From assembly GCF_036983985.1 (NCBI RefSeq), contig NZ_JALAHQ010000003.1, forward strand, positions 372,001-436,000: 64,000 nt of DNA. The letters are read 5' to 3'. Below the pieces are notes generated by a model, which was not told the origin of the DNA, did no database searches, and was given only the letters and a program-made list of their open reading frames with translations. Positions 63,259 through 64,000 of the stretch are shown piece by piece. Each line of letters opens with the position of its first letter. The stretch's first letter is position 1. A program made the position numbers and the translations under genes. Origin of the DNA: Alishewanella metallidurans (GTDB lineage Bacteria; Pseudomonadota; Gammaproteobacteria; Enterobacterales; Alteromonadaceae).

Positions 63259-64000
63259 CTTGTTTAGCTTGAATAAACGCGACAACTAACGCTGCTAATA
63301 CTTGCCCTGCCTCATTATTGCCGGCTGCCAGGCCAGCAGGGTGTTGGCTTGGTGCTGCCTCAGCTAAATGTAAGTAACGGCTACGAGATAGTTTGCCTAA
63401 TTGATAAACAAACTGCTCTGCTGCTTGCACACTAATACCACAATTAGTAAAAGCGCTAACCGGCATTAAGCTTATGCTGTCGGTATCTAGCTCGATACCA
63501 ATATCACCGGTGCCCTGGGTAACTTTGGCAATGCACTGAGCCAGCGCTTGTTGGTAGCTTAGTTCTTGGCGGACAAAAATACGCTGATAGCTACAGTGCT
63601 CAGCTTCAGCTTGTTGTAGTTGCGCTAAGGTAGCCGCCGAATTTTTCAACTCATGCAAACCTAAAACAAAATAATGCTGTAAATAACCGTCATTAAACGC
63701 ATAGCTAAAACCGTTACCGCTATGGCGACCCTCTAGCGGCCTAAAGTCTGAGTGCGGGTCTAAATTCGCGCTATTGGCTTTTTGCCCACTTTGACTGGTT
63801 AATGCCTTAAGTAATGGATAACTGTTGTTATGGCCACCGCCAATAACTATAGGATAAAGCCCAGCGGCAAATATTTGTTGGCTAACGTGTTGTACGCGGT
63901 TATCTAAAACACTAACTAACTGTCGCAGTTGTTGTAACTGGTCAGCCTGAGTGACATCCAGTGTTAATGCTTTTTGCTGCAGGTCGTCACATTGAATGTG
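63245..64000 (-). CDS. hutG: Formimidoylglutamase-like ureohydrolase, partial (N-terminus beyond window)
   Basis: The frame stays open to base 64000, so 251 C-terminal residues are seen. Arginase-fold metal motifs are present: VIGGGHNNSYPLL, NLDPHSDFRPLEGRH (two Asp and a His ligand) and ELDTDSI. In the histidine pathway this enzyme splits formiminoglutamate to glutamate and formamide. The hut neighbourhood supports this over arginase or agmatinase, but it reads opposite to hutI and is separated from it by a GGDEF-EAL gene. Confidence 0.82.
   Translation of the reverse strand, partial: HIQCDDLQQKALTLDVTQADQLQQLRQLVSVLDNRVQHVSQQIFAAGLYPIVIGGGHNNSYPLLKALTSQSGQKANSANLDPHSDFRPLEGRHSGNGFSYAFNDGYLQHYFVLGLHELKNSAATLAQLQQAEAEHCSYQRIFVRQELSYQQALAQCIAKVTQGTGDIGIELDTDSISLMPVSAFTNCGISVQAAEQFVYQLGKLSRSRYLHLAEAAPSQHPAGLAAGNNEAGQVLAALVVAFIQAKQAIAL

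Noticed and set aside
1..64000. CRISPR arrays, tRNA/rRNA genes, insertion sequences, integrases, toxin-antitoxin or restriction systems
   Set aside because: Looked for throughout; no regularly spaced repeats, cloverleaf genes, transposase motifs or such gene pairs were recognised. The Mrr-like protein lacks the catalytic lysine and a methylase partner.

Overview
The window is a contiguous chromosomal stretch from a gammaproteobacterium of moderate GC. Gene order (mrcA divergent from pilMNOPQ-aroK-aroB-damX-dam-rpe-trpS; gpmI-envC-yibQ; secB-gpsA; cpxP divergent from cpxRA; glnA with ntrBC, divergent from typA; yihY-dtd-fabY; a hut cluster) and families such as TIGR03899, TIGR04219, DUF2333 and DUF3802 point to the Alteromonadales/Chromatiaceae group, probably Rheinheimera, Alishewanella or a close relative. 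The genus is inferred from gene content only. I see no rRNA, tRNA, insertion sequence, prophage or CRISPR array.

Layout. 0-2.1 kb: end of argG and argH (arginine synthesis). 2.2-4.8 kb: mrcA (PBP1A), reading left. 4.95-13.8 kb: type IV pilus assembly operon pilMNOPQ, then aroK, aroB, damX and dam. 13.8-14.2 kb: two small leftward genes, one overlapping the end of dam. 14.4-17.9 kb: rpe, trpS, pabA/trpG and an HDOD protein. 18.2-22.1 kb: argD/astC, astA, astD (arginine succinyltransferase catabolism). 22.2-24.9 kb: DUF3802, yhfA, speD, dusA. 25.0-28.0 kb: a small PspC-containing envelope-stress-like operon with a sigma-54-like promoter, then a PCuAC copper chaperone, DUF2333 and an outer-membrane barrel. 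28.2-33.6 kb: a degenerate BarA-like hybrid kinase, TIGR03899, and a REC-DUF3369-GGDEF-EAL regulator. 33.6-39.6 kb: yibQ, envC, gpmI (left) and yibN, grxC, secB, gpsA (right). 39.6-45.5 kb: a degenerate GGDEF-EAL protein, trmL, pldB, cpxA, cpxR, and divergent cpxP with a CpxR box between. 45.5-50.1 kb: ntrC, ntrB, a DUF4124 protein and glnA, the last with a sigma-54 promoter and tandem NtrC sites. 50.4-56.2 kb: typA, yihY, dtd, fabY, a YeeZ-like epimerase and a membrane protein with an Mrr-like domain. 56.4-64 kb: hutH-hutU-hutC divergent from hutI, then a GGDEF-EAL gene, and a formimidoylglutamase-like gene cut by the window end.

Themes. Cell envelope and division dominate (mrcA, pilus, damX, envC/yibQ, Cpx, PspC), with nitrogen and amino-acid traffic (arg, ast, gln/ntr, hut, speD). 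Several regulatory circuits can be read from the DNA: NtrC/sigma-54 at glnA, CpxR at cpxRA-cpxP, a HutC palindrome at hutC/hutI and a sigma-54-like element before the PspC operon. Most genes are ordinary. The less ordinary items are a pseudo-kinase derivative of BarA, GGDEF-EAL proteins with damaged catalytic motifs, a membrane-anchored Mrr-like protein that has lost its catalytic lysine, the uncharacterised PspC mini-operon, and a dense GATC cluster around the mrcA/pilM divergence.
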